Assembly: GCA_937907555.1 (NCBI GenBank)
Contig: CALEST010000129.1
Span: 1-42,249, forward strand
Source: an uncultured Sediminibacterium sp.
GTDB taxonomy: Bacteria; Bacteroidota; Bacteroidia; Chitinophagales; Chitinophagaceae
Length of the DNA stretch: 42,249 nucleotides
Direction of reading: 5' to 3'
Shown: positions 17,511 through 26,019 of the stretch, piece after piece
Position numbering within the stretch: position 1 is the first letter of the stretch
Layout of the letters: every line of letters begins with the position of its first letter
Position numbers and translations under genes: made by a program
The notes under the pieces: model-generated
Database searches by the model: none
What the model saw: only the letters and a program-made list of their open reading frames with translations
Told to the model about the DNA's origin: nothing

Positions 17511-18181
17511 TGTTGAATAAAAAAACACTGCAATTTTTAACTCAGTTAAAAAAGAACAATAGTCGTGAATGGTTCAATGAAAATCGTACTGTTTATGAAA
17601 ACGCAAAATCAGATTTCATTGAACTGGTTAATGCAATACTGGCAAAAGTGAACGATTTTGATAAGGAACTTTCACTGCTTACCTATAAGGATTGTATTTT
17701 CAGAATCAATCGTGATGTTCGTTTCAGTAAAAACAAGAATCCATATAAAACCAATATGGCAGCCTATTTTGTAAAAGGAGGAAAAAAATCCTGGATGGCT
17801 GGATATTATTTTCATTGTGAGCCAGGAGGTAAAAGCTTTATTGGGGGCGGTTTATACGGGGGAGAACCCGATCAGATTAAAAAAGTAAGGCAGGAAATAG
17901 ATTATAACTGGGAAGAATTCAAGGGTATCCTTGGCAATAAAAATTTCAAAAAGCTATTTGGAGATTTGTCCAGAGAAGAAGGCATGTCGCTTATCAGAGA
18001 ACCCAAGGGTTATGAAAAAGATAATCCTGCCATTGAATACATTAAATTAAAAAATTTCATTGTATCTGTTCCCATCAGCGATGCAGAACTGACACAGGAA
18101 GATTTAGTAAAAAAGATAGTGACTGCATTTGCAACCATGAAGCCCCTGCTACAATTTTTGAACCGGGGGATGGAAGACTAA
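17510..18181 (+). CDS. DUF2461 / TIGR02453 family protein
   Basis: 223 aa, no signal peptide. The start FLTQLKKNNSREWFNENR, the central CIFRINRDVRFSKNKNPYKT and the GGLYGGEPDQIKKVRQEI segment match the DUF2461 family, whose biochemical role is unknown. The start codon shares one base with the ligA stop (TAATG), so translation is probably coupled to ligA. Its 3' end overlaps the converging lipoprotein gene by 4 bp. Confidence 0.85.
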   Translation: MLNKKTLQFLTQLKKNNSREWFNENRTVYENAKSDFIELVNAILAKVNDFDKELSLLTYKDCIFRINRDVRFSKNKNPYKTNMAAYFVKGGKKSWMAGYYFHCEPGGKSFIGGGLYGGEPDQIKKVRQEIDYNWEEFKGILGNKNFKKLFGDLSREEGMSLIREPKGYEKDNPAIEYIKLKNFIVSVPISDAELTQEDLVKKIVTAFATMKPLLQFLNRGMED

Positions 18182-18660
18182 TTAACAGGTGTACTGTACT
18201 TACGAACTTTGTAATTGTTAATCTTCTTGAATTTCAATTGATCGTTGGAAACGCTAACCTGAATATAATCTTTGAACTCCCCTTTGGCGTCGTTGAATCC
18301 AATGATGCAGGACATAGGATTTTTACCTGGCTGAATGGCAACCACAGGTAATATATTAAAGTTGGGAATTTGCACAATCTCAGAGGATCTTATCTCCTTG
18401 TATTGAATATTAACTTTGTACTCAAAGGTTTTAGAAGTTTCGTAAATATTTACCGAAAATTTCCAGTTATTCATATTGCCCATGCCATCATCTACCGGAA
18501 CATTATAGGTAGCTATAGGTTTGGATGAAGGACTGATTCTGTTTTCAGCAATCGTATCCTTTTTAATAACTGTTGTATCATTCTTAACCACTGTTTCCTC
18601 TACAGGGTTTTTACAACTCAGAAAAAACAACAATCCTGCCAGGTAAATATATGCACGCAT
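18178..18660 (-). CDS. Putative lipoprotein, unknown function
   Basis: 160 aa from ATG 18660, where MRAYIYLAGLLFFLSC gives a lipobox with Cys16; the longer frame from 18696 would overlap the previous gene's end and bury the signal peptide. After a Thr/Lys-rich linker (about 20-45) a beta-rich domain follows (NWKFSVNIYETSKTFEYKVN). I do not recognise the family. It lies 32 bp downstream of another exported protein gene and may be the last gene of an asd-led transcript. Confidence 0.75.
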   Translation of the reverse strand: MRAYIYLAGLLFFLSCKNPVEETVVKNDTTVIKKDTIAENRISPSSKPIATYNVPVDDGMGNMNNWKFSVNIYETSKTFEYKVNIQYKEIRSSEIVQIPNFNILPVVAIQPGKNPMSCIIGFNDAKGEFKDYIQVSVSNDQLKFKKINNYKVRKYSTPVN

Positions 18661-18692
18661 AAATTGTAATCTCAATTGTTTCCCTAAAATAA

Positions 18693-19517
18693 TCAATATC
18701 TGAACACATCCCCAAACTCCTCATCAGATAACAACTTTCTGTAAACCGGGTGTTTCATGATATCTGTATAATCCATCCACTGTCCATTTACTTTAATTCT
18801 TCTGGCTATCATACGAATACCATGACTATAGTCTGCATACCAGTCTACATGACCCGTATACAAAGGCTGTATGGGTTTTCCATTCAACTGATGCCAGCCA
18901 TAAATGGCAACCCGATGCTGTTTTGCAGAACGCGTAAGCAGATCTGAAATCACAACATCTTTTTTGATCCCACTGATTAAGCCCTCTTGACCTTTTCGCT
19001 GACCTTCAATCATTAAATGGTGCTGCCACATGGTTATTGAACTGTCTCGATAAATATACATGGGCATGGGTGCCAGTTTTACTTTGGCAGCTGCATGAAT
19101 ATCATTCACCATTTTGCGTGTAGGAAGAAAGCACTGAAAGCTATCAGCAATACGTTGTGCTGTGATGGGTGTTAGTGGAATTCTGGCCCAGTTGTCATCC
19201 GTTCCAATACTTAGGTAATCCGGCATGACAAAATAGGTTGCCTTATTCGTTTTGCCAGTTGCAGAATCAAGCGCACTTACATGAATTGCTTCTGCCCTTC
19301 TTAAAAATGAAGGAATATTTCCAGTCATGACAGCAGCAAATGCAAAAGAATCCCGTTGCTTCCATTGCATGGTCATTGCCTGCTGATAGAATTGTTCACC
19401 TGTAATCTTTGATCCAGTTTTATTTCCTGTTTCACTTGATTGATAAGTAAACAAACGGGTACCACAACCCATACACACTAACAGCAGGCAAAACCATAGT
19501 AATCGGAATCTGCGCAT
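18693..19517 (-). CDS. Exported protein of unknown function
   Basis: 274 aa. The N-terminus MRRFRLLWFCLLLVCMGC is a signal peptide; Cys18 may be lipidated but Cys sits at the -3 position. The body resembles a widespread secreted family without assigned function, recognisable by YFVMPDYLSIGTDDNW, LPTRKMVNDIH, KDVVISDLL and ADYSHGIRMI. Many His, Asp and Tyr are clustered (HVDWYADYSHG), which could be an active site, but I cannot name a reaction. The start is 10 bp after the asd stop, suggesting cotranscription. Confidence 0.75.
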   Translation of the reverse strand: MRRFRLLWFCLLLVCMGCGTRLFTYQSSETGNKTGSKITGEQFYQQAMTMQWKQRDSFAFAAVMTGNIPSFLRRAEAIHVSALDSATGKTNKATYFVMPDYLSIGTDDNWARIPLTPITAQRIADSFQCFLPTRKMVNDIHAAAKVKLAPMPMYIYRDSSITMWQHHLMIEGQRKGQEGLISGIKKDVVISDLLTRSAKQHRVAIYGWHQLNGKPIQPLYTGHVDWYADYSHGIRMIARRIKVNGQWMDYTDIMKHPVYRKLLSDEEFGDVFRY

Positions 19518-19527
19518 TCAGCAAAAT

Positions 19528-20517
19528 TTATAACAGGCCGTTGGCAACCATGTATTCAGCAATCTGAACAGCATTGGTAGCCGCACCTTTTCTTAGGTTA
19601 TCGCTTACAATCCACATATTCAGGGTCTTCTCCTGGGTTTCGTCTCTTCTGATTCTGCCTACAAATACTTCGTCTTTTTCATGTGCCCATAATGGCATTG
19701 GATAAATCTGATTGGGCAGATCATCCTGCACAATAACACCCGGAGCAGTTGCCAATAATGCTTTTACTTCAGCTACATCAAATTCATTGGCAAATTCAAT
19801 ATTCACAGATTCACTATGTCCACCAATAACAGGAATGCGAACCGTTGTAGCCGTTACACGAATAGAATCGTCCTGCATGATTTTCTTGGTTTCCAATACC
19901 ATTTTCATTTCTTCCTTGGTATATCCATTGTCAAGAAAAACATCAATCTGAGGAATTACATTTAAATCTATGGGATATTTATAAGCCATTTCACCTTCCA
20001 CTCCTTTGCGCTCATTAAACAATTGGTCTACCGCTTTTTTTCCAGTACCAGTTACACTTTGATAGGTACTTACTACCACACGCTTAATGGTATATTTTGA
20101 ATGAAGCGGCTGTAGGGCAACCACCATCTGAATGGTTGAGCAATTGGGATTGGCAATAATAAAATCTTCTGCAGTTAAGGCCGAAGCATTAACCTCAGGA
20201 ACAACCAGTTTCTTTGTGGGATCCATTCTCCAGGCAGAAGAGTTATCTATAACTTTAATTCCAGCTGCTGCATATTGAGGAGCCCATTCCAGAGAAGTAC
20301 TGCCACCAGCAGAAAAAATGGCTACGGCAGGTTTTGCAGCAATACCATCCGCCATACTTACTACTTTATATGCTTTCCCTTTATAGCTAACTTCCTTACC
20401 CACAGATCTTTCAGATGCTACCGGCACAATTTCAGTAACCGGAAAATTTCTTTCAGCCAATACCTGCAACATTTTGGTTCCTACTAAACCCGTTGCGCCA
20501 ACAACAGCTACTTTCAT
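19528..20517 (-). CDS. asd: Aspartate-semialdehyde dehydrogenase
   Basis: 329 aa. Converts aspartyl phosphate to aspartate semialdehyde with NADPH, the branch point to diaminopimelate, lysine, threonine and methionine. Shows the Rossmann motif VVGATGLVG at 5-13, the catalytic Cys126 in ANPNCSTIQ, and the conserved GGHSES. An unusually good Shine-Dalgarno-like AGGAG lies about 10 nt before the ATG, rare in this window. Transcription is insulated from the upstream kinase gene by an intrinsic terminator at 20556-20583. Confidence 0.95.
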   Translation of the reverse strand: MKVAVVGATGLVGTKMLQVLAERNFPVTEIVPVASERSVGKEVSYKGKAYKVVSMADGIAAKPAVAIFSAGGSTSLEWAPQYAAAGIKVIDNSSAWRMDPTKKLVVPEVNASALTAEDFIIANPNCSTIQMVVALQPLHSKYTIKRVVVSTYQSVTGTGKKAVDQLFNERKGVEGEMAYKYPIDLNVIPQIDVFLDNGYTKEEMKMVLETKKIMQDDSIRVTATTVRIPVIGGHSESVNIEFANEFDVAEVKALLATAPGVIVQDDLPNQIYPMPLWAHEKDEVFVGRIRRDETQEKTLNMWIVSDNLRKGAATNAVQIAEYMVANGLL

Positions 20518-20555
20518 TTTTTAATTCTCCTTCCCTCTCGGGGTTTTGGTTATAC

Positions 20556-20583
20556 AAAAAAGGCCTTCCAAATCTGGAAGGCC
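20556..20583 (-). terminator. Intrinsic terminator of the PfkB kinase gene
   Basis: Read on the minus strand, an 8-bp perfect stem GGCCTTCC/GGAAGGCC with a 6-nt loop is followed by six T residues. It lies 17 bp after the kinase stop and before asd, so the two are separate transcripts. Confidence 0.9.
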
Positions 20584-20600
20584 CGTTAATATATATTCAA

Positions 20601-21524
20601 TTAATTGCCCAACTCAATATCAAAATTAACCAGTTGAACAAACTCATCCAGTCTGGAATCAATATCTGCCTTGTTGATTTCTCTTAAACGCTGGGTTCCA
20701 AATTTTTCTACACAGAAAGAAGCCATTGCACTACCCACGATAATGGCTGTTTTCATGTTCTCAAAAGAAATGTCTTTGGTTTTTGCAATATGTCCTATGA
20801 ATCCACCAGCGAATGTATCCCCTGCACCTGTTGGATCAAACACTTCTTCCAGCGGTAAAGCCGGTGCAAAAAACACCTGATTGCCGTGGAATAAAAGCGC
20901 CCCGTGCTCCCCCTTCTTAATAATTAAATATTTAGGACCCATTTTCATGATTTTAGCTGCCGCTTTAACCAATGAATATTCACCACTTAATTCACGGGCT
21001 TCACTATCATTCACCATCAGTAAGTCTACCATCGCCAATGTTTGCTTCAGGTCGTCCATGGCAATTTCCATCCAGAAATTCATGGTATCCATTACAATCA
21101 GCTTCGGTCTGTTTTTTAGCTGCTCAATTACACTTCTTTGTACGGAGGGAGCTAAATTGCCGAGCATCAAAAACTCGCAATCCTGATAGCTGTCCGGAAC
21201 TATGGGCTGGAAATCTCCCAATACATTCAGCTGGGTATCTAAAGTATCTCGGGTATTCATGTCCATATGGTAACGGCCACTCCAGAAAAAAGTCTTTTCA
21301 TCCTTTTTAATCTGAACCCCTTCCAGGTCAACATTTCTTTCGGTAAGGCTATCCAGTTCTTCCTGAGGAAAATCGCCACCCACCACAGAAATCTGTTTAA
21401 CAGGTGTATAATTAGAAGCGCACCAGGCAATATAAGTACCTGCACCGCCAATAATCTTATCACTTTTACCAAATGGGGTTTCAATGGCATCAAAAGCCAT
21501 GGATCCAACAACAACTAAAGACAT
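20601..21524 (-). CDS. PfkB family carbohydrate/nucleoside kinase
   Basis: 307 aa ribokinase-like kinase. N-terminal VVVGSMAFD and IGGAGTYIAW match the substrate lid region, and the C-terminal signature DPTGAGDTFAGGF has catalytic Asp236. Substrate cannot be read from sequence; ribokinase-, adenosine- and fructokinase-like members share these motifs. It is monocistronic, with its own terminator, and divergent from the phenylacetate operon. Confidence 0.88.
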   Translation of the reverse strand: MSLVVVGSMAFDAIETPFGKSDKIIGGAGTYIAWCASNYTPVKQISVVGGDFPQEELDSLTERNVDLEGVQIKKDEKTFFWSGRYHMDMNTRDTLDTQLNVLGDFQPIVPDSYQDCEFLMLGNLAPSVQRSVIEQLKNRPKLIVMDTMNFWMEIAMDDLKQTLAMVDLLMVNDSEARELSGEYSLVKAAAKIMKMGPKYLIIKKGEHGALLFHGNQVFFAPALPLEEVFDPTGAGDTFAGGFIGHIAKTKDISFENMKTAIIVGSAMASFCVEKFGTQRLREINKADIDSRLDEFVQLVNFDIELGN

Positions 21525-21632
21525 AATTATAATTTAAGATACGGCTGCGAAATTAATGGTTTATCGGCGAATCCCCCCAAATAAGCAGTTGAGGCAATAA
21601 ACTAACAGGAGAAGATAATTTTAGACAAATCA

Positions 21633-21662
21633 TTGCTAACACATGTTAGTATATTATCTTCG
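21633..21662 (+). promoter_or_regulatory. Promoter of the tetR-paa operon with embedded palindromic operator
   Basis: TTG at 21633-21635 and TATCTTCG at 21655-21662 are separated by exactly 19 nt, the Bacteroidota -33/-7 layout (TTTG-N19-TAnnTTTG). The spacer contains the perfect inverted repeat CTAACA-CA-TGTTAG at 21636-21649, a natural binding site for the TetR encoded just downstream. The ATG at 21667 lies only 4 nt after the -7 box, so the transcript may be nearly leaderless. Function is inferred. Confidence 0.65.
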
Positions 21663-21666
21663 TACC

Positions 21667-22260
21667 ATGGCCAGAATAAAAATAGAAAAAAACACCAGCC
21701 GTAAAGAGGTAATCGTTAGTAAAGCTGCTTCCTTATTCAGAGAAAAAGGATTTAAAGCTGCCAGCATGCGCGACTTAGCAGAAGCTGTAGGCGTAGAAGC
21801 TGCCAGCCTGTATAACCATATTAAATCCAAAACAGAATTATTACATGAACTCTGCTTTGGTGTGGCCAATCGTTTCATGCATCATATGGACGAAGTAGAG
21901 TCTAAGAAAACCAATTCCATTGCCAAAGTGGAGGAGCTGGTTCGTTTCCATATCAATGAAATGATTAATCATTATGAGGAAGTATATGTAAGCGACAGAG
22001 AATGGAAACATTTATCGGATCCTTACCTTTCTAATTTTCAGAACCAGCGAAGAATGTATCGCAAGCGTTTTGCCGCCATTATAGAAGCGGGCATCAGAAA
22101 TAAGGAAATCAAAGCCATTGATGCTCCAACAGCCGTTTTAATTATACTTCATGCCATTGGAGGCATTGAAAGCTGGCATCGTTCCACACAGAAAATTGAT
22201 GCAGCAGCACTAACCAGTAATATGATTACCATTTTGGTAGGAGGATTAAAGAATGACTAA
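21667..22260 (+). CDS. TetR/AcrR family regulator, likely of the paa operon
   Basis: 197 aa. The N-terminal helix-turn-helix has the TetR pattern VSKAASLFREKGFKAASMRD, then LYNHIKSKTELL; a C-terminal ligand-binding helical domain follows. The start is ATG 21667; an earlier ATG at 21643 lies inside the palindrome and upstream of the -7 box, so it is rejected. It overlaps paaE by 8 bp. By position it probably represses the operon and is relieved by phenylacetyl-CoA, as known for the TetR-family PaaR of other bacteria (inference). Confidence 0.88.
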   Translation: MARIKIEKNTSRKEVIVSKAASLFREKGFKAASMRDLAEAVGVEAASLYNHIKSKTELLHELCFGVANRFMHHMDEVESKKTNSIAKVEELVRFHINEMINHYEEVYVSDREWKHLSDPYLSNFQNQRRMYRKRFAAIIEAGIRNKEIKAIDAPTAVLIILHAIGGIESWHRSTQKIDAAALTSNMITILVGGLKND

Positions 22261-23326
22261 GTTTGAAACACTGACCGTTAAAGAAGTAAAGCAAGAAACA
22301 GCCGACTGTGTTTCTGTAGCATTTGATGTGCCGGCTTCCCTGCAGGAAAATTTCAGTTTTACACAGGGACAATATATAACCCTTAAACACCAGATCAACG
22401 GAGAAGAAGCCAGAAGGTCTTATTCCATTTGCAGCAGTCCACTCGATAATGAATTAAGAGTAGCCATTAAAAAGGTGAGCGGAGGTTTGTTTTCTACCTG
22501 GGCCAATGAGTCATTAAAAAAGGGAATGGCTTTGGAAGTAATGCCTCCGCAGGGAAAGTTTTTTACCCCACTTAATCCTGCTACAAAAAACCAATATGTG
22601 GCATTCGCTTCTGGAAGTGGCATTACTCCTATTCTTTCCATTATCAAAACCACATTGCTTACCGAACCGGATAGCAGCTTCACATTAATCTATGGAAACA
22701 GGAACCGGCACAGCATTATATTTAAAGAGGCATTGGAGTCTTTGAAGAATAAGTTCATGGGCCGATTCAGCATCGTGTATATTTTATCCCGTGAGAAAAC
22801 AGATGCACCTATTCATTTCGGAAGAATTGATCAGGAAAAATGCCAGCAACTTTGTAAAACATTGTTACAGCCTGATAAAGTAGCTGCCTATTTTTTATGC
22901 GGTCCCGAAGAAATGATTTTCGGTGTAAAACAGGCATTGGAAGAGAGTGGAGTAGATGCAAAGAAAATTCATTTTGAATTGTTTACTACCGGAGCAAAGG
23001 CGAAGCAAAAAACAACTGATTCAACGAATGCGGGCAAAGAGGTAAAAAGCCATATCACCGTTAAACAGGATGGAATCACTTTCGCCTTTGATCTTAGCTT
23101 TGAAGGAGAAAGCATTTTAGATGCCGCCTTAAAAAATGGTGCTGATCTTCCCTATGCCTGCAAAGGCGGTGTATGCTGTACCTGCAAAGCAAAATTAATA
23201 GAAGGCGAAGTAGACATGGATGTGAACTATGGATTGGAACAGGAAGAGATAGAGCATGGGTTTATTTTAACCTGTCAGTCTCATCCGAGAACAGAAAATG
23301 TATTCATTGACTTTGATGTTAAATAA
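22253..23326 (+). CDS. paaE: Phenylacetyl-CoA epoxidase reductase subunit PaaE
   Basis: 357 aa electron-transfer subunit. Domain order is a FAD-binding domain with RRSYSICSS, an NAD-binding domain with FASGSGITPI and FLCGPEEM, and a C-terminal plant-type ferredoxin with CKGGVCCTCKAKL and a fourth Cys in LTCQSHP. It carries electrons from NADPH to the diiron subunit PaaA. Also named PaaK in some nomenclatures. The ATG lies inside the last codons of tetR. It is first of the structural genes here, whereas the E. coli order places it last. Confidence 0.95.
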   Translation: MTKFETLTVKEVKQETADCVSVAFDVPASLQENFSFTQGQYITLKHQINGEEARRSYSICSSPLDNELRVAIKKVSGGLFSTWANESLKKGMALEVMPPQGKFFTPLNPATKNQYVAFASGSGITPILSIIKTTLLTEPDSSFTLIYGNRNRHSIIFKEALESLKNKFMGRFSIVYILSREKTDAPIHFGRIDQEKCQQLCKTLLQPDKVAAYFLCGPEEMIFGVKQALEESGVDAKKIHFELFTTGAKAKQKTTDSTNAGKEVKSHITVKQDGITFAFDLSFEGESILDAALKNGADLPYACKGGVCCTCKAKLIEGEVDMDVNYGLEQEEIEHGFILTCQSHPRTENVFIDFDVK

Positions 23327-23332
23327 AAAATT

Positions 23333-24274
23333 ATGGAACAAGACTTTGAAAAAATCTTTCAGGACAAGGTTGATCGTGAAATAAGAATTGAGCCAAAAGA
23401 CTGGATGCCTGAGAAGTATCGTCAGACCCTGATCAGACAGATCAGTCAGCACGCGCACAGCGAAATCATTGGCATGTTACCCGAAGGGAACTGGATAACG
23501 CGTGCCCCATCTTTAAGAAGAAAAGCAATTCTACTCGCAAAAGTACAGGACGAAGCAGGACATGGTTTGTATTTATATAGTGCGGCTGAAACCCTTGGTA
23601 TCACCCGGGATCAGATGTATGAACAATTGCATACCGGTAAAGCCAAATACTCTTCCATCTTTAACTATCCAACTTTAAGCTGGGCAGATATGGGCGTAAT
23701 TGGCTGGTTGGTAGACGGTGCAGCCATCATGAACCAGGTGCCGCTTTGCAGAACCAGTTTTGGTCCATATGCCCGCGCCATGGTAAGGGTTTGTAAAGAA
23801 GAAAGTTTTCATCAGCGTCAGGGTTTTGAGATTCTATATGTATTAAGCAAGGGAACAGAAGCGCAACGCAGAATGGCACAGGATGCCATCAACCGCTGGT
23901 GGTGGCCCAGCCTGATGATGTTCGGCCCTAAAGACGATGAAAGTCCTAATACCATTCAAAGCATGAAATGGAAAATCAAACGTTTCAGCAACGATGAACT
24001 CAGACAAAAATTCGTAGACGTTTGTGCAGAGCAAGTAAAAGTACTGGGCTTTACTTTACCCGATAAGGACCTAAAGTGGAACGAGGAAAGAGGACACTAT
24101 GATTTTGGTGAAATCAATTGGGATGAGTTCTGGCAAGTAGTACAAGGAAATGGACCCTGCAATAAGGAAAGACTGGATGCGCGTAAAAAAGCCTGGGAAG
24201 AAGGTGCATGGGTAAGAGACGCAGCATTGGCCTATGCCAATAAAAAAGCCAAACAAAAACAGGCAGCGGCTTAA
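23333..24274 (+). CDS. paaA: Phenylacetyl-CoA epoxidase catalytic subunit PaaA
   Basis: 313 aa ferritin-like diiron monooxygenase that epoxidises the aromatic ring of phenylacetyl-CoA. Metal-ligand motifs are visible: Glu44 in AHSEIIGM, Glu74-x-x-His77 in QDEAGHG, and Glu157-x-x-His160 in KEESFHQRQG. The tryptophan-rich RWWWPSLMMFGP segment is characteristic. It starts 6 bp after paaE. The 3' end is Lys/Ala-rich, a typical solvent tail. Confidence 0.97.
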   Translation: MEQDFEKIFQDKVDREIRIEPKDWMPEKYRQTLIRQISQHAHSEIIGMLPEGNWITRAPSLRRKAILLAKVQDEAGHGLYLYSAAETLGITRDQMYEQLHTGKAKYSSIFNYPTLSWADMGVIGWLVDGAAIMNQVPLCRTSFGPYARAMVRVCKEESFHQRQGFEILYVLSKGTEAQRRMAQDAINRWWWPSLMMFGPKDDESPNTIQSMKWKIKRFSNDELRQKFVDVCAEQVKVLGFTLPDKDLKWNEERGHYDFGEINWDEFWQVVQGNGPCNKERLDARKKAWEEGAWVRDAALAYANKKAKQKQAAA

Positions 24275-24365
24275 CCCTTTAGCAACCATCATTAGTTTGC
24301 ACTTAGCAAATAAGTATGAGCTTGATAAATAAGTAGCGTGTTTTTAAAACCATAAATCAGAGAAA

Positions 24366-24734
24366 ATGAGCTTCCAAATAAATAAACTTTATTACGGCGA
24401 CTACGGCGAAAGCAAAAACGGAGCCGCTGATATTTCTACCCAGCAAACCAATAAGGCGGAATGGCCTTTATGGGAAGTGTTCATTCGCAGTAAACAAGGC
24501 CTGGATCATAAGCATGTAGGTAGCTTACACGCTTCCGACGCTGCCATGGCCATTGAAAATGCAAGAGATGTGTACACCCGCAGAATGGAAGGGGTTAGCA
24601 TCTGGGTAGTAGAAAGCAAGCATATTCATGCCAGCAATCCGGATGAAGCAGAAGCATTGTACGATCCTGCCAACGATAAAGCGTACCGACATCCCACATT
24701 TTATGATTTACCTGATGAAGTAAAATACATGTAA
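24366..24734 (+). CDS. paaB: Phenylacetyl-CoA epoxidase subunit PaaB
   Basis: 122 aa small structural subunit bridging epoxidase subcomplexes. The core starts at about residue 33 (WPLWEVFIRSKQGLDHKHVG) and ends with YRHPTFYDLPDEV. The 32-residue N-terminal extension is absent from the roughly 95 aa E. coli protein; no internal Met could replace ATG 24366. The 91-bp gap after paaA holds a seven-codon mini-ORF (24316-24336) that mimics the paaB start. Its stop overlaps the paaC start (TAATG). Confidence 0.95.
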   Translation: MSFQINKLYYGDYGESKNGAADISTQQTNKAEWPLWEVFIRSKQGLDHKHVGSLHASDAAMAIENARDVYTRRMEGVSIWVVESKHIHASNPDEAEALYDPANDKAYRHPTFYDLPDEVKYM

Positions 24735-25525
24735 TGGCAACTACGAAAAACGAGATAGATTTTTTACTTCACCTTGCAGACAATGCATTGATTATTGGAC
24801 ACAGAAACAGTGAATGGTGCGGACATGGACCTATATTAGAACAGGATATTGCCATAACCAATATTGCGCTGGACTATATTGGACAGGCAAGAAACTTATA
24901 CCAGCATGCTGCTGAACTGATTAACCAGCATACAGACAAGATTGAACTTACACAAACAGGCAAGGACATTAGTTTGCCCGTAACCGAAGACAGTCTGGCG
25001 TATTTAAGAGATGTAGTTGAGTTTAAAAACTTATTGATTACAGAAATACCCAATGGCGACTGGGCACAAACCAGTTTGCGTTTGTTTTTGCTGAGTCAGT
25101 TTCAACTGGAATTGTTCACGCAGTTATTGAAACACGAAGATCCACAAGTTGCTGCTATTGCAGAAAAATCCATCAAGGAAATTAGCTATCATGTAAAGTG
25201 GAGTCAGGATTGGGTATTGCGTCTGGGCGATGGAACAGAAGAAAGCAAGCGTCGCATGCAAAATGCCATTGATGCTATCTGGGCTTTTACTGGCGAGTTG
25301 TTTATTCAACCTGAATATGCTACTGCTGCTTGCCTGAACTATGCTGCCATTCAGACTGCCTGGAACCAAAAAGTTTCAGCCATTTTTGAAGAAGCAGGCC
25401 TGGTTATTCCTGCCAAAACATTTGTACAGAAAGGAGGTGCCACAGGCATGCATACAGAACACTTAGGATATATTCTGGCAGAAATGCAATATTTACAAAG
25501 AGCTTATCCCAACAGCGAATGGTAA
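24734..25525 (+). CDS. paaC: Phenylacetyl-CoA epoxidase structural subunit PaaC
   Basis: 263 aa ferritin-like subunit paired with PaaA but without a full diiron site. Conserved segments are LADNALIIGHRNSEWCGHGP at the N-terminus, then DYIGQARNLYQHA and KEISYHVKWSQDWVLRLGDG. The start shares a base with the paaB stop, and its 3' end overlaps paaD by 7 bp, so translation of paaB-C-D is probably coupled. Confidence 0.95.
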   Translation: MATTKNEIDFLLHLADNALIIGHRNSEWCGHGPILEQDIAITNIALDYIGQARNLYQHAAELINQHTDKIELTQTGKDISLPVTEDSLAYLRDVVEFKNLLITEIPNGDWAQTSLRLFLLSQFQLELFTQLLKHEDPQVAAIAEKSIKEISYHVKWSQDWVLRLGDGTEESKRRMQNAIDAIWAFTGELFIQPEYATAACLNYAAIQTAWNQKVSAIFEEAGLVIPAKTFVQKGGATGMHTEHLGYILAEMQYLQRAYPNSEW

Positions 25526-26010
25526 ATTCAGCCACAACTCAACATGCCGAAATATGGCAAATTCTGGAAACCGTTATGGATCCGGAAGTGCCCGTATTGT
25601 CTGTGGTAGATTTGGGGGTGATCAGAGCTGTTGCTGTTGAAGGCAAGCAGGTGAAGGTTACCATTACCCCTACTTACACAGGTTGCCCGGCCATGGACAT
25701 GATTGCCATGCAAATTAAAATGGCTTTGATGGCAGCAGGCTATGAACCGATTATCAAAACCATTTTATCACCGGCCTGGACCACCGACTGGATGACAGAA
25801 AAAGGAAAGCAGCAATTACAAGCCTACGGCATTGCTCCCCCAGTGGGAAAAAGTATAGACGCTGCTTACCTGGAAGATTTGGTTGTACCCTGTCCGCAAT
25901 GTCAATCCACCCATACCGTATTGGTATCACAATTTGGAAGTACGGCTTGTAAAGCTTTGTTTAAATGCGAAGAGTGCAAGGAACCTTTTGATTATTTTAA
26001 ATGCCATTAA
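25519..26010 (+). CDS. paaD: Phenylacetate degradation protein PaaD (MIP18/SufT-type)
   Basis: 163 aa. The N-terminal DUF59/MIP18 domain (DPEVPVLSVVDLGVIRAV, TYTGCPAMDMI) is related to Fe-S maturation factors; the C-terminal zinc-ribbon has CPQC, then CKALFKCEEC and a terminal FKCH. It is required for epoxidase activity, probably in cofactor assembly. Start ATG 25519 lies inside paaC. Confidence 0.94.
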   Translation: MVNSATTQHAEIWQILETVMDPEVPVLSVVDLGVIRAVAVEGKQVKVTITPTYTGCPAMDMIAMQIKMALMAAGYEPIIKTILSPAWTTDWMTEKGKQQLQAYGIAPPVGKSIDAAYLEDLVVPCPQCQSTHTVLVSQFGSTACKALFKCEECKEPFDYFKCH

Positions 26011-26019
26011 AGTTTTTTT

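Noticed and set aside
21643..21666. Upstream in-frame ATG of tetR at 21643
   Set aside because: It lies inside the palindrome and ahead of the -7 box, so it would not be in the transcript; MARIKIEK at 21667 is the natural start.
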